The translations under genes were made by a program, and so were the position numbers. Below are positions 37,101-43,505 of a stretch of 64,000 bases of DNA, in pieces. Source of the DNA: Tretioscincus oriximinensis (lineage: Eukaryota > Chordata > Lepidosauria > Squamata > Gymnophthalmidae); NCBI GenBank assembly GCA_022410635.1, contig JAJVDF010000227.1, positions 986,939 through 1,050,938 on the forward strand, written 5' to 3'. The notes under the pieces were generated by a model. It had not been told where the DNA came from. It worked only from the letters and a program-made list of their open reading frames with translations, and did not search any database. The first letter of the stretch is position 1, and each line of letters starts with the position of its first letter.

Positions 37101-37730
37101 CACGGATCTCATCCGGTCAGCTGTGAACTGTCCCTTCTCCTTTCGCTTTCATTTCCTCAGCCTTTTCCAGTGGATCCTGTCCCCTCCTTCTGTATCCAGA
37201 GCACTTAAGCTCCGGTTTCGACATTTGCCCTTCCAAATAAGGCGCCAAAGTTGGGCTTCCTCTAGTACTGACTCTTTAATAAGGAATCTCAGAACTTGTC
37301 TCCAGAGCGGCTTCCATTCCTTCAGCCATTATTTGCTATGGAGGAACGATGGGGCCGGCTGTGCTCGTTCTGCTTTTTTAATGCCGAATTTGGAGCCACC
37401 TTCAGCCTCCCCCCAAAGAGCCTTCTTCACTTTGTGCGTGTGGACGCTGTCGCCCGTGGCTTCCCTCATACGACTGCGCCAGGTAGCCGGGAGGGAATGA
37501 GGAGGAGAGAAATATTCCGGTCCGTGAGGAGACTTTCTACCTGCTGCTGCAGCGGCCGCCACTGCTGCCTCGTTCGTCCAACTTTGCTGCTCCCTCAAAA
37601 CAGCAGCTGCAGCCTCTGTGGAGCTATACGGGGCCTGCACCACCCTCAGCCTGAACGCAACGCGCCGGGGAAAGCGCACGCCCCCATGTCGCTGGAGCAA
37701 AAGGGTCGAGCGATGTATGGGCGCCGCCAT
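18793..37730 (-). CDS. MTPAP: MTPAP, mitochondrial poly(A) RNA polymerase (nine coding exons)
   Basis: Non-canonical poly(A) polymerase that adds A tails to mitochondrial mRNAs in the matrix, in some cases completing stop codons. Exons, in transcript order: 37541-37730, 34962-35134, 32767-33000, 31816-32037, 29358-29569, 22165-22391, 21019-21111, 20861-20934, 18793-19134. All introns are GT-AG; intron phases are 1,0,0,0,2,1,1,0. Total 1,767 nt, 588 residues; human is 582 as recalled. Residues 1-37 are Arg-rich without acidic residues, like a transit peptide. The RNP-like domain lies in exons 2-3. The nucleotidyltransferase core has FGSS at 244-247 and [11 protein letters not shown] at 255-265; metal ligands are D257, D259 and D338 (human D243, D245, D325). 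IQNPFE at 489-494 includes N491, matching human N478, where a spastic ataxia change is reported. The start ATG has A at -3 and G at +4. No frameshift or stop is seen, so the gene is probably active. Confidence 0.96.
19226..19350 (-). mobile_element. LINE 3'-end repeat in MTPAP intron 8
   Basis: GAGCTCTGCTGAACTGGGCG, GAGCCCATCTAGTCCAGCAT and CCAATTGCACCTGGGCAGTC. It lies just upstream of exon 9. Confidence 0.65.
19351..20860 (-). other. MTPAP intron 8, remainder
   Basis: No other recognised element except a weak P-family match near 20,690-20,743 (CAGCCATGTGCATGCTAATC, CTATGGCAGACT) and a short ATA run at 20,034-20,050. Confidence 0.5.
20861..20934 (-). CDS. MTPAP: MTPAP coding exon 8
   Basis: 74 bp, residues 452-475. 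Acceptor CTACCAG|AT, donor AGGAAG|GTAAAA. It encodes [20 protein letters not shown] and NIRK, matching human [20 protein letters not shown]. This is the start of the PAP-associated segment. Confidence 0.94.
20935..21018 (-). other. 84-nt intron 7 of MTPAP, stop-free in frame
   Basis: Starts GTAAGA and ends CTACCAG. Its length is a multiple of three and it has no stop in the MTPAP frame, so the open frame runs through exon 7, intron and exon 8. Retention would add 28 mostly hydrophobic residues before [10 protein letters not shown]. Confidence 0.85.
21019..21111 (-). CDS. MTPAP: MTPAP coding exon 7
   Basis: 93 bp, residues 421-450 with split Asp codons at both ends. Acceptor TTTTAG|AT, donor TTGG|GTAAGA. 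It encodes [15 protein letters not shown] and [12 protein letters not shown], matching human AEDKCVIEGNNCTFV and SRIKPSQNTETL. It is separated from exon 8 by an intron of only 84 bp. Confidence 0.95.
22165..22391 (-). CDS. MTPAP: MTPAP coding exon 6
   Basis: Residues 345-419. It starts with the last base of Arg344 (CAACAG|A) and ends GCTG|GTAAGA, leaving one base of Asp420. [20 protein letters not shown] and [18 protein letters not shown] are strongly conserved with human. It forms the central helical domain that holds the nucleotide base. Intron 5 upstream is the largest, about 7 kb. Confidence 0.96.
22466..22840 (-). mobile_element. LINE 3'-end repeat, longer copy, in MTPAP intron 5
   Basis: AAGAACATAAGAGAACCCCT, CTAGCATTTTGTTTCACACA and CCAATTGCATCTGGGTAG. 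CAGGCTGCTAGTTACCACTA and CCAATGACCCCCAGGGTAAA follow, as expected for the LINE's upstream 3' region. Confidence 0.6.
23656..23843. mobile_element. Pogo/mariner-like palindromic MITE, best copy
   Basis: Ends TACAGGTGAAATCCCATTAT and ATAACGAGGTTTCACCTGTA are inverted repeats. Several TTATAACAAA/TTGTTATAA units lie inside. In MTPAP intron 5. Confidence 0.7.
23927..24265 (-). mobile_element. CR1 LINE 3' fragment in MTPAP intron 5
   Basis: GAAGGGACCTCCAAGGCCAT, CCAACCCCCTGCTCAATGCA and GACTTCCAGTGAAGGATAAC. It continues to TTGTCCTTTCATGTGCAATT and CAAGTATCTGTAGACAGCAA. Confidence 0.8.
25427..25742 (-). mobile_element. SINE family S2, full length
   Basis: Antisense: GAAGAAGAAGAAGAAC tail, TATACCCCGCTTTTCTCACC, body, then head whose sense reads GATAGCTCAGTCGCTTAGGA (A-box region) and GGTTTCGAAGCCC (B-box). 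The two boxes show a tRNA origin. In MTPAP intron 5. Confidence 0.8.
26208..26400 (-). mobile_element. SINE family S2, decayed copy with internal deletion
   Basis: GAAGAACTGGATTTTTATAC, CCACAGGCTTACATTCTATC and AAATAGCTGTGGTGGCTAGA. Confidence 0.65.
26978..27213. mobile_element. Pogo/mariner-like MITE, diverged copy
   Basis: AGGGAACCCTTGTTATAACG at the left and ACTTCGTTATAATAAC at the right, with TTTGTTATAATGAAACAAAT and TTATGGGCACACTGCTGGGC inside as in the copy at 3.7 kb. Confidence 0.5.
27214..29357 (-). other. MTPAP intron 5, 5'-most 2.1 kb
   Basis: Nothing recognised with confidence. A T-rich tract at 28,840-28,910 introduces about 450 bp that may be old LINE 3' sequence. Confidence 0.45.
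29358..29569 (-). CDS. MTPAP: MTPAP coding exon 5 (third catalytic Asp)
   Basis: Residues 274-343 plus two bases of Arg344. The acceptor chosen is TGTTAG|AAA. It gives [20 protein letters not shown], which aligns with human SGNFLMEFQVKNVPSERIA. An alternative AG six bases downstream would lose two residues and break the phase. [11 protein letters not shown] carries D338, matching human D325, the third catalytic carboxylate. The donor is AATAG|GTAAGA. Confidence 0.94.
30714..31022 (-). mobile_element. SINE family S2, full length, in MTPAP intron 4
   Basis: GAAGAAGAACTGGGTTCTTA, CTCACCTTTCAAAAAGACTC, CTTTCGAATAGCTGGGTTGA and a tRNA-like head ending TTAGCGACTCAGCTATCCGT. An S1 3' fragment follows directly. 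Confidence 0.8.
31027..31086 (-). mobile_element. SINE S1 3' fragment
   Basis: TATTTATACCCCCGCCCTAT, then ACCCGAAGGTCTCCAGGCAG. Confidence 0.6.
31087..31815 (-). other. MTPAP intron 4, 5' part
   Basis: No recognised element. 31,380-31,480 has repeated GGAAGTGATGTCA-like words, possibly part of an unidentified repeat. Confidence 0.4.
31816..32037 (-). CDS. MTPAP: MTPAP coding exon 4 (catalytic aspartates)
   Basis: Residues 200-273. Acceptor TTTCAG|GTG, donor CTG|GTAAGA. It carries [16 protein letters not shown], then [19 protein letters not shown] with the GSS motif and the DxD pair D257/D259. These bind the metal ions and the ATP phosphates in the nucleotidyltransferase fold. Near identity to human through this block makes it the firmest part of the gene call. 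Confidence 0.97.
32767..33000 (-). CDS. MTPAP: MTPAP coding exon 3
   Basis: Residues 122-199, 78 codons, both junctions in phase 0 (acceptor TTTCAG|GGT, donor AAT|GTAAGT). It begins [20 protein letters not shown], matching human GLYAVVEF. It continues through [13 protein letters not shown] and a more divergent Lys/Arg-rich linker to [10 protein letters not shown]. It covers the end of the RNP-like domain and the linker to the catalytic core. Confidence 0.95.
33825..33912. repeat. Compound perfect palindrome in MTPAP intron 2
   Basis: A 36-nt arm (33,835-33,870), 6-nt spacer and exact complement (33,877-33,912). The left end also pairs with 33,825-33,838 (TGTACTGGAAGATC), so the same 14-mer occurs three times in alternating orientation. 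Confidence 0.9.
34085..34420 (+). mobile_element. L2-type LINE remnant in MTPAP intron 2
   Basis: GCACTGGCTGCCAAACCCAG, TTCAAGGTATTAACATTGAC and AAGGCCCTAAAAGGCTTAGG correspond to the LHWLP..FKVL..KAL.GLGP motif of L2-like LINE C-termini, with stops and frameshifts. Confidence 0.55.
34962..35134 (-). CDS. MTPAP: MTPAP coding exon 2
   Basis: Residues 65-121. Acceptor TTTAG|AT, donor TTT|GTAAGT. The peptide includes [20 protein letters not shown] and ends in SHFFYESF. It aligns over its whole length with human MTPAP around [12 protein letters not shown] and HFFYESF. This is the first half of the RNP-like domain used for dimerisation. Confidence 0.95.
35135..36065 (-). other. MTPAP intron 1, 3' part
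   Basis: AT-rich, nothing recognised. Confidence 0.5.
36066..36186. mobile_element. P-family MITE fragment in MTPAP intron 1
   Basis: TTTCTGCACTGGGTCTTTAT, TATCCTGCAGTAGGATG and TAATCTAGAATAAGGCCCTG. Confidence 0.5.
36611..36629 (+). promoter_or_regulatory. ZNF143-like motif in MTPAP intron 1
   Basis: ACTACACTTCCCAGCAGGC fits the long ZNF143/STAF-type motif ACTACAnnTCCCAGnnnGC. A degenerate inverted partner (GCTGGAAGCTGTAGT) lies near 36,551-36,565. The site is about 1.1 kb inside the gene from the ATG. Binding is unproven. Confidence 0.4.
37541..37730 (-). CDS. MTPAP: MTPAP coding exon 1 (transit peptide)
   Basis: Starts [15 protein letters not shown] and encodes residues 1-63 plus one base of codon 64. 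It is Arg-rich with no acidic residue before Glu39, as expected for a matrix targeting sequence. The exon ends in a run of alanines from GCN codons at the donor GCAG|GTAGAA. The G left over joins AT of exon 2 to make Asp64, which keeps the frame. Human exon 1 differs in sequence but has a similar length. The frame is open upstream of this ATG, but the Kozak context and family length favour this start. Confidence 0.88.
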
Positions 37731-37776
37731 TATCTCGAACTGCAAAAAAAAAAAAAAAAGCGTCGTCAAGTCTTTG

Positions 37777-37788
37777 TGCGCACGCGCA
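37777..37788. promoter_or_regulatory. NRF1 binding site (perfect consensus)
   Basis: TGCGCACGCGCA matches the NRF1 consensus YGCGCAYGCGCR at every position. It lies 46 bp upstream of the MTPAP ATG within the CpG island. NRF1 drives many nuclear genes for mitochondrial proteins. Binding is inferred. Confidence 0.65.
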
Positions 37789-37849
37789 AACCATCCCGCC
37801 GCTTGAGGTGAGGACGGAGCGGTGGGAGGGTCAAGAAGAGTCCTCAGCC

Positions 37850-37861
37850 CGCGCGTGCGCC
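37850..37861. promoter_or_regulatory. Second NRF1-like site
   Basis: CGCGCGTGCGCC matches the NRF1 palindrome except at the last base. It lies about 60 bp further upstream of the perfect site in the same CpG island. Confidence 0.4.
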
Positions 37862-37989
37862 GCTCATTGTGGCGACGGAACGCAGAACGACGAGTTCCTC
37901 TTTGCCCTGTTGTCCCCGTTTCTATTCGTAGGCGCAGAGCAGCTCCTGTTGCTGTTCGACCTTTGNTCATTCTGTTTTATTTTATTATT

Positions 37990-38065
37990 AACCGCCTTCT
38001 GAGACCTTCGGGTATAGGACGGTCTAAACATGCAAACAAACAAACAAACAAACGCAGGCAAATAA
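37990..38065 (+). mobile_element. SINE S1 3' fragment with (CAAA)n tail
   Basis: GCCTTCTGAGACCTTCGGGT, then TATAGGACGGTCTAAACATG and five CAAA repeats. Confidence 0.65.
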
Positions 38066-38279
38066 ATTAGTCTGACACCCACTTTGGAAATGAGTCAGTG
38101 TTGGGAATTTCCATGGGACACATAGTAGGAATAAAATATATTATTAATATTAAATATATCTGCCTGGACCAAAAGCTACCAAAGTGAGGCCTCTGGGTAA
38201 TTTTCTTCAAAAATTTTCCTTGGTCAAGCTGACCTTTGCTCAAACTCAGGAACTCACTTAATCTCTTTCCTCTCCCTGG

Positions 38280-39380
38280 GGGCACCTGTGAATGGTAGCC
38301 CCTGACTCAATGTCCTTTCTGACAAAGGACACATTAATCCCATTTAATTTCTGGGAAGTCAACTGTTTGCTTTTCTGTAAGGCAGACTTGACTCCCAATG
38401 GGAATATCTCTTTGGCAATTTAGCCTGCAGCTTACCCTATTGTCCTAAAGGGAAGCCACTATTTACCTTCTTCCACCTTTCTGTATACTCTGATATCTCT
38501 TCTTTGTTTGATATCAATCAAGGGTCATGAGAGACTGGACCCTTGGTATGATTCATCTTCCTGTCAGGATTTCATTGACAGGGGATCACAATGGTAGCTA
38601 AAGATCCAGGCATTAGTGTGGCGTCCTCCATTTTGAGGTTTGTGTTTCTTTTATAAACTTAGCAGTTATCCCAGAGGGAGGGGGGAAGAGCAGGCCTAGG
38701 CAGGGGCGTGGCTTCCTGGTTCCCTGTTTGGGAGGGGGCATGGCTGGAGGAGCCAGCCAATGGGGCCTCGAGTAGCCGGCTAGTCAGGAGATAAAAGGGA
38801 AGCTGACCAGGGCTGGAGGCCTTTCTGTCAGAGAGACTTGTGGTGTAGCAAGTGGACAGAGGGGTCCGCTTCTGATCTGCCTCAGAGGGAGGGGGTGGAA
38901 GTGNATGGTGGCCTGAAGGAGTCAAAGCTGAGGCTTGACTTGGGGCTGGAACAAATAAAGTGACACAGGGCCTGTCTCTTGAAGGATCTGGAAACTAATG
39001 TTGCACTTGCTTGGTGTNTGTGTGCTTGAGTCAGGCTTACTTGATAAAAGCCGAAGCTTTATTATTCTAATCTTTCTTCTATTCCTTGTTTGTAAATAAT
39101 AAACTTGTTATTTGTTGCAGTTCAAACATCTCTTTCTTTCTTTCTGTAACCACAAAATTAAGCACGCTACTGGTGGGGGCTGTGAATAAAGCCCCAACCG
39201 TGAGGTAAACTCGGAGGCCTTGTGTAGGCCGGAGGATAGTACTGTTGCTGCAAGCAGTCGTGGGTGCTGGCTTGGGCCACAGGGTGGATATTGTGGCACC
39301 CCTGACTGTGAGGGTCATCTAATAGTAGGGCCCTCAGGTAGGGGTCGCCACAATTAGTCACACCACACACACACTTCTCT
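38280..39380 (+). mobile_element. LTR-retroelement-like remnant
   Basis: Promoter and poly(A) features arranged as in an LTR: GGAGATAAAAGG near 38,787, AATAAAG near 38,955 and AATAATAAACTTG near 39,095. No gag or pol frame is recognised and no flanking duplication was found, so this is a tentative solo-LTR call. Confidence 0.3.
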
Positions 39381-39665
39381 TCTCCTATTGGCTACTGTAC
39401 CCAGGCTGCACCCCCTTGGGAGGGGGCATAACGTGTCACCTGTGACATCACTGACCCACGTTGGGTATCCTCCGCCCTTTTTACCCCGTCATAATTTTGA
39501 AACACGCCTTCTGATTCTGTAATCAATAAAAGTGGAGACTTTTTGACCCTATGGAGGAATCCATTTACCCGTGGACCTCCTAAGATCTCCTGTTGCCCTG
39601 AAGTGTCGTCCGTGTGCACATTATTTCGTGGCAGTTGATACGGACCCCAGGGCAAGCTACCTCAC
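39381..39665 (+). mobile_element. Second LTR-like segment
   Basis: CTCCTATTGGCTAC (inverted CCAAT), AATCAATAAAAGTGGAGAC near 39,520, a U5-like stretch to TGCACATTATTTCG, then TGG as in a primer-binding site. No internal genes. Tentative. Confidence 0.3.
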
Positions 39666-39817
39666 GTCACCGCTCAGTCATTGGTTATCGGGACAGCCGA
39701 ATCTCGATAAGTCAGGCATAACACTTCTGCCACTTTAAACTTCAGCCTTGTTAATGGCTCTGTGAACTGAAGGCGCCTTGCTATTCAGGCAATTTGTGAC
39801 AAGACTAGGGCCCTGTC

Positions 39818-40016
39818 TAGGCTGACTAGAAGACCCCTTTTTTTGGCGGGGTGTAAAAGACCCGGTTTTGGGGTGCCTCCTGGTTTTTGCTGAGGAAAAA
39901 AATAAATTAAAAAAATCATTTTTTGAAAAAGTTTTTCCTCAGCAAAAACTGGCAGGCCCCCCAAAAACCGGTTTTCAAACCCAGCCACCCCTAAGGGGGG
40001 TCATTGGGTCAGCCTA
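39818..40016. mobile_element. T-family fold-back element, short form
   Basis: TAGGCTGACTAGAAGACCCC and GGGTCAGCCTA at the ends. The centre pairs TGCTGAGGAAAAA with TTTTTCCTCAGCA, making an almost complete hairpin. Confidence 0.75.
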
Positions 40017-40084
40017 TCTGTTCCCACTGAGCTGTGTTCTGGGCTATACCTCAGATAAGAGCCTGCCATCCACATGTTAGTAAC

Positions 40085-40592
40085 TAGGCTGACCAGATGC
40101 CCCCTTTTGGGGTGGGGTGGGGAACCAGGTTTTGGGGTGTCTACCCCGCCCTTCCAGGGTGTGTGTGCCATTTCCCTGTTTTTTGCTGAGGAAAAAACAT
40201 TAAAAAATTAAAGCTCCTGAAGACACCCTCCACTCTGTAAAAAGTAAAAATTCTATTGCATTTCAAACAATTCTCGCATACTTAAAAAAATGATTTTTTT
40301 TTAAAAAAAATACACGGCTCCACCACTAGGGGCCTTTAACAGCTGGAGCCAGCTTCTGAAGGCACCCTCACCTCTGTAAAAAAAATTAAAAAATTCTGAT
40401 ATATTCAAAAAATTCTGACACAGTTTAAAAATTCTCACACACTTAAAAAATTCTCACTTGCGTCACAGATTTCTCAGGCGGGAATTTTGGAAGAGAATGC
40501 ATGTTGGTGGGTAATTAGTATTTTTATGAATATGCAAATTAACATAAATATTAATTACCCTGGTTTGGGCCTCAGAAAATCTAGTCAGTCTA
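40085..40592. mobile_element. T-family element, long form
   Basis: TAGGCTGACCAGATGCCCCC left end, CAGAAAATCTAGTCAGTCTA right end. Closely related over its length to 10,551-11,067 (CGGGCGGGAATTTTGGAAG-like block and GCATGTTGGTGGGTAATT). Confidence 0.7.
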
Positions 40593-40785
40593 TGGAGCCT
40601 GCCATAACCTACACTAGCATGTGGCCAGCCAAGCTTTATCCCAAGATATGAGCCAGAATAAGGCTCAGTGGGGATGCCCTAGGATTTATGAGTTTCTCCC
40701 AAGTGATGAAAAAAATTATCTGCCTCGCTTGCCTGATTTGTGTACAGTATTGAGTGCCTTGGCACCCACACTGTGTGTTTGGACT

Positions 40786-41380
40786 AGGGTTGCCACCTTT
40801 TGATAACTGAAATAAGAGACGTGCTCTTAAAAGTAAGGGACATTTCACAAAAATACGGGACACTAAAAAACCCCTAAAAATTAATAATTAAAGGGGACTT
40901 TTAGCTAAATGTGATACTAATTAATGAACAGCTAAAGGTAATAGTAAAGCATAAGGAAATTTGACACTTAGAGTAAGTCAGGGCTCTAAATGAAAAGGAG
41001 CCTTGATAAAGGCTTTTGTGGGATCTTTAGCTACGACAAAGCCGCGGCTTAAAAGGAAAGAAAAACTACCTGAATTCGTGCCCAAAGATGGCGTGCACAA
41101 TGAAGATGAGCGAGCGCAGAAAACAAGCTCTCTGATGCTCGTCTTCTGGGCAAACAGCATGGCAGACGAGGTGAAGCTGCTTTTTAACCCCTCAGCTGAA
41201 GCCCTGCCTCCCCCACTCAACGGTAGCTGGCGACGCACACCGGGTCGGACCCGGAAGTCAAGCACCGTCGCCAACTGCATCTTGCCATGAATATGAGGAC
41301 ACGTGACTCATAATATGGGACGCTTAATTTTGCCCTGAAATACAGAACACCCCTTATAATATGGGACAGGTGGCAACCCT
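40786..41380. mobile_element. hAT-like element with AGGGTTGCCACCT ends
   Basis: 595 bp with 13-bp inverted ends AGGGTTGCCACCT / AGGTGGCAACCCT, similar to the hAT element at 6,858. The centre (41,000-41,290) is GC-richer and has a 95-codon frame of unknown meaning. No target duplication found. Confidence 0.6.
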
Positions 41381-41496
41381 TGTGAAGATGCACCTGATCA
41401 TCCTGGCATTTGAGGGAATAATTTTTCCCTTACAGGGATTCGAAATGGTTTTTTTTAGCCATTCCATTTTAATTAATTAATTGAATTAATTATATT

Positions 41497-41775
41497 GTGA
41501 GCCTGTCTGGTGTGGCTAGAGTGTCAGTATCTGGAAACCTATCCATTTGATTCTGCATTCCTCCACAAAAAGCCAGCTGGGTTCAGTACTGGGAGTTTTC
41601 CGGCAGGAAATCATGCGCAATGTGGATGCAAAAAAAAAAGATGTCACTACTGGGAGTGGGACCAGAAGTGATGTCATCTCAGGGCATTATAATGAACAGA
41701 TATTTATGTAAGCTACTTTGATTCACTTCGGGTTGAAAAAGACAGAATATAAAAATCAATTCTTCTTCTTCTTTA
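41497..41775 (+). mobile_element. SINE, decayed (S1-like head, TTC tail)
   Basis: TCTGGTGTGGCTAGAGTGTC head, TTCCTCCACAAAAAGCCAGC, and a 3' end ATATAAAAATCAATTCTTCT. Confidence 0.55.
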
Positions 41776-42853
41776 CCAAAGAGTCTCAGGGTGATCCCAA
41801 CAATAAAACATTTATAAAAACAACTAAAGTAGAATAGGTAAAAAGCAACTGTGATACTTGCGTGGAGAAGGAATGTTATTTCCTAAGGAAAGACCAGGAT
41901 AAACAGGTGCATCTTCACCAGGAGTCCAATGTTGGTTGGGTGCCCAGTCTCAGAGGGGAGACCATTCCATAATCTGGGGGGTATCAATGAGAAGCTATTC
42001 CCACACCTTCTTTACTACTGAAGATGGAGGAACTGTCTAGAGAGCCTCTCTGGAAAAGGCTACCACATAAAAATCAGAAGAACACACTGCACATTTAATG
42101 ATGTGACAAAGTCATCATTCCTGCAGTTATAACTTGCATTTAAAATTCCTCTTTTCTATATCCATTAAAATTACAAAGTATTCTCTTTTTTATGTGGTAT
42201 CCTACTTGGGAAGACTTTAGGGTGCGGGTAGATCCGAATGGGACGAAGCAACTATTTCATTATGATCTGCTCTGAGAGAAAGTATGTTTTAGAATATAAA
42301 TAAGTAAGTATTGTGCCCAAGATTTCAAAGGTTCCCCTAGATTCTAAGTGTTATGGCTTAATTAACAGTTAATAAGCTAATTTCATCTGATGGACCCCTT
42401 GGCTAATAAGTCAAGTCAGTAGGAATTGGGTCAAAATATTGTTTTATTCAATAAACAATATGAGCAAGGAACCTTTCTCTCAGAATGCAAAAAGGCAGAA
42501 AGTGCAACAATCTCTTCTGTCACTAAATTTTATACATTGTCCAATTAGCTCAGCTGCTAATATAGAACAATATGTAATTAACCATAGATGTCCAACAAAG
42601 ACATCCCATACAATTGATGTTTTCACCAGGTCATATACAGTAATTCATATAGAGTCATCACTGATAAGAAAGCCAGGAACTAAGAAGCACACAAGGATAG
42701 CTAGCAAACAATTACAAATTAATGTTATACCAATAATTGATTTAAGTAAAGCATCACAGGCTTTGACTGCATAGGTCAATAAGGACAATAGACTGGAATT
42801 CTTTTTGCATTTAAGACTTAGTGTAAAGTATAGAAACTAAAATAATACTAACC
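41776..42853. other. Intergenic, nothing recognised
   Basis: A plus-strand frame of 111 codons (42,439-42,774) resembles nothing I know. Confidence 0.45.
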
Positions 42854-43505
42854 CAGGGGTGGGCAAACCTTTTGGAGTCGAGAGCTACTTTGTGGCCATG
42901 TCCCCTTCCCAAGGGTGACTTGGGGGCCACATAGCCATGCCCCCTTCCCAAGCCTTTTTCCTTTACCTTCCTTTTTCTTTCCTGCTTTCCTGCCTTTCTT
43001 TTCTCTCTTTTTCTTTTCTTTCAGCTTTGCAAACACGGGGCACACCAAGAGCAGTTCTGGATGTTTTCATTGAGTCATTGCAGCCTGCCTGACTTGGCTG
43101 CCTGCCTCTGGTTGTGCCCAGGCGCTGTGCACCACTCACTAACAGCAATTTCTGGTCTGGAAATTGTTGTTGGAGTGCAACATGCGCAATGTCAGGCAGG
43201 CTGCACACACTCGCTGCCGATGACACAGACATGGCACACAACACCAAGATCAATTCCAGACATTTTGGGGAGGTAAAATGGGGAAAATCCCTCCCCATAG
43301 GCTGACCAGATGACCCCTTTTGGTGTGTGTGTGAAAACTTGGTTTTGGGGTGCCTCCCAGTTTTTTCTGAGGATTTTTTTTTCAAAAAAAGATTTCTTTT
43401 CATTTTTTTTTCCTCAGAAAAAAACTGGTCAGCCTATTTGGTGAGGTCAGAGCCACACTCAAGCAGTCAAAGAGCCGCAGGTGGCTCTAGAGCCACATTT
43501 TCTGT
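42854..43505. mobile_element. hAT/Charlie-like element, interrupted
   Basis: Starts CAGGGGTGGGCAAACC, followed by GAGAGCTACTTTGTGGCC; the far end has AGAGCCGCAGGTGGCTCTAG and GAGCCACATTTT. These are the typical ends of amniote hAT copies. A CTTT-rich tract and a T-family fold-back lie inside. Confidence 0.6.
43298..43436. mobile_element. T-family fold-back element, short form
   Basis: TAGGCTGACCAGATGACCCC and CTGGTCAGCCTA ends; TTTTCTGAGGA pairs with TCCTCAGAAAA. Confidence 0.75.

Larger units (their letters stand above)
37290..37960 (-). promoter_or_regulatory. CpG island promoter of MTPAP
   Basis: Dense CpG dinucleotides, rare in the surrounding AT-rich DNA, span MTPAP exon 1, its 5' UTR and the upstream region. 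No TATA box is apparent. It includes two NRF1-like palindromes and a 16-bp poly(T) on the gene's strand just before the start codon. Confidence 0.75.
39806..40672. mobile_element. P-family MITE split by two T-family insertions
   Basis: GGGCCCTGTC at 39,808-39,817 is continued at 40,018 (CTGTTCCCACTGAGCTGTGT) after a T element. P stops again at 40,084 and resumes at 40,593 (TGGAGCCTGCCATAACCTAC) after a second T element. It ends AATAAGGCTCAGTGGGGATG. Confidence 0.65.

Noticed and set aside
37731..37970. In-frame extension of MTPAP upstream of the chosen ATG
   Set aside because: It would translate the poly(T) as Phe residues and contains an N. The chosen ATG has a strong Kozak context and gives a normal family length and transit peptide.
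41003..41290. 95-codon frame as a host gene
   Set aside because: It lies wholly inside a transposon with clear inverted ends and has no recognisable domain.
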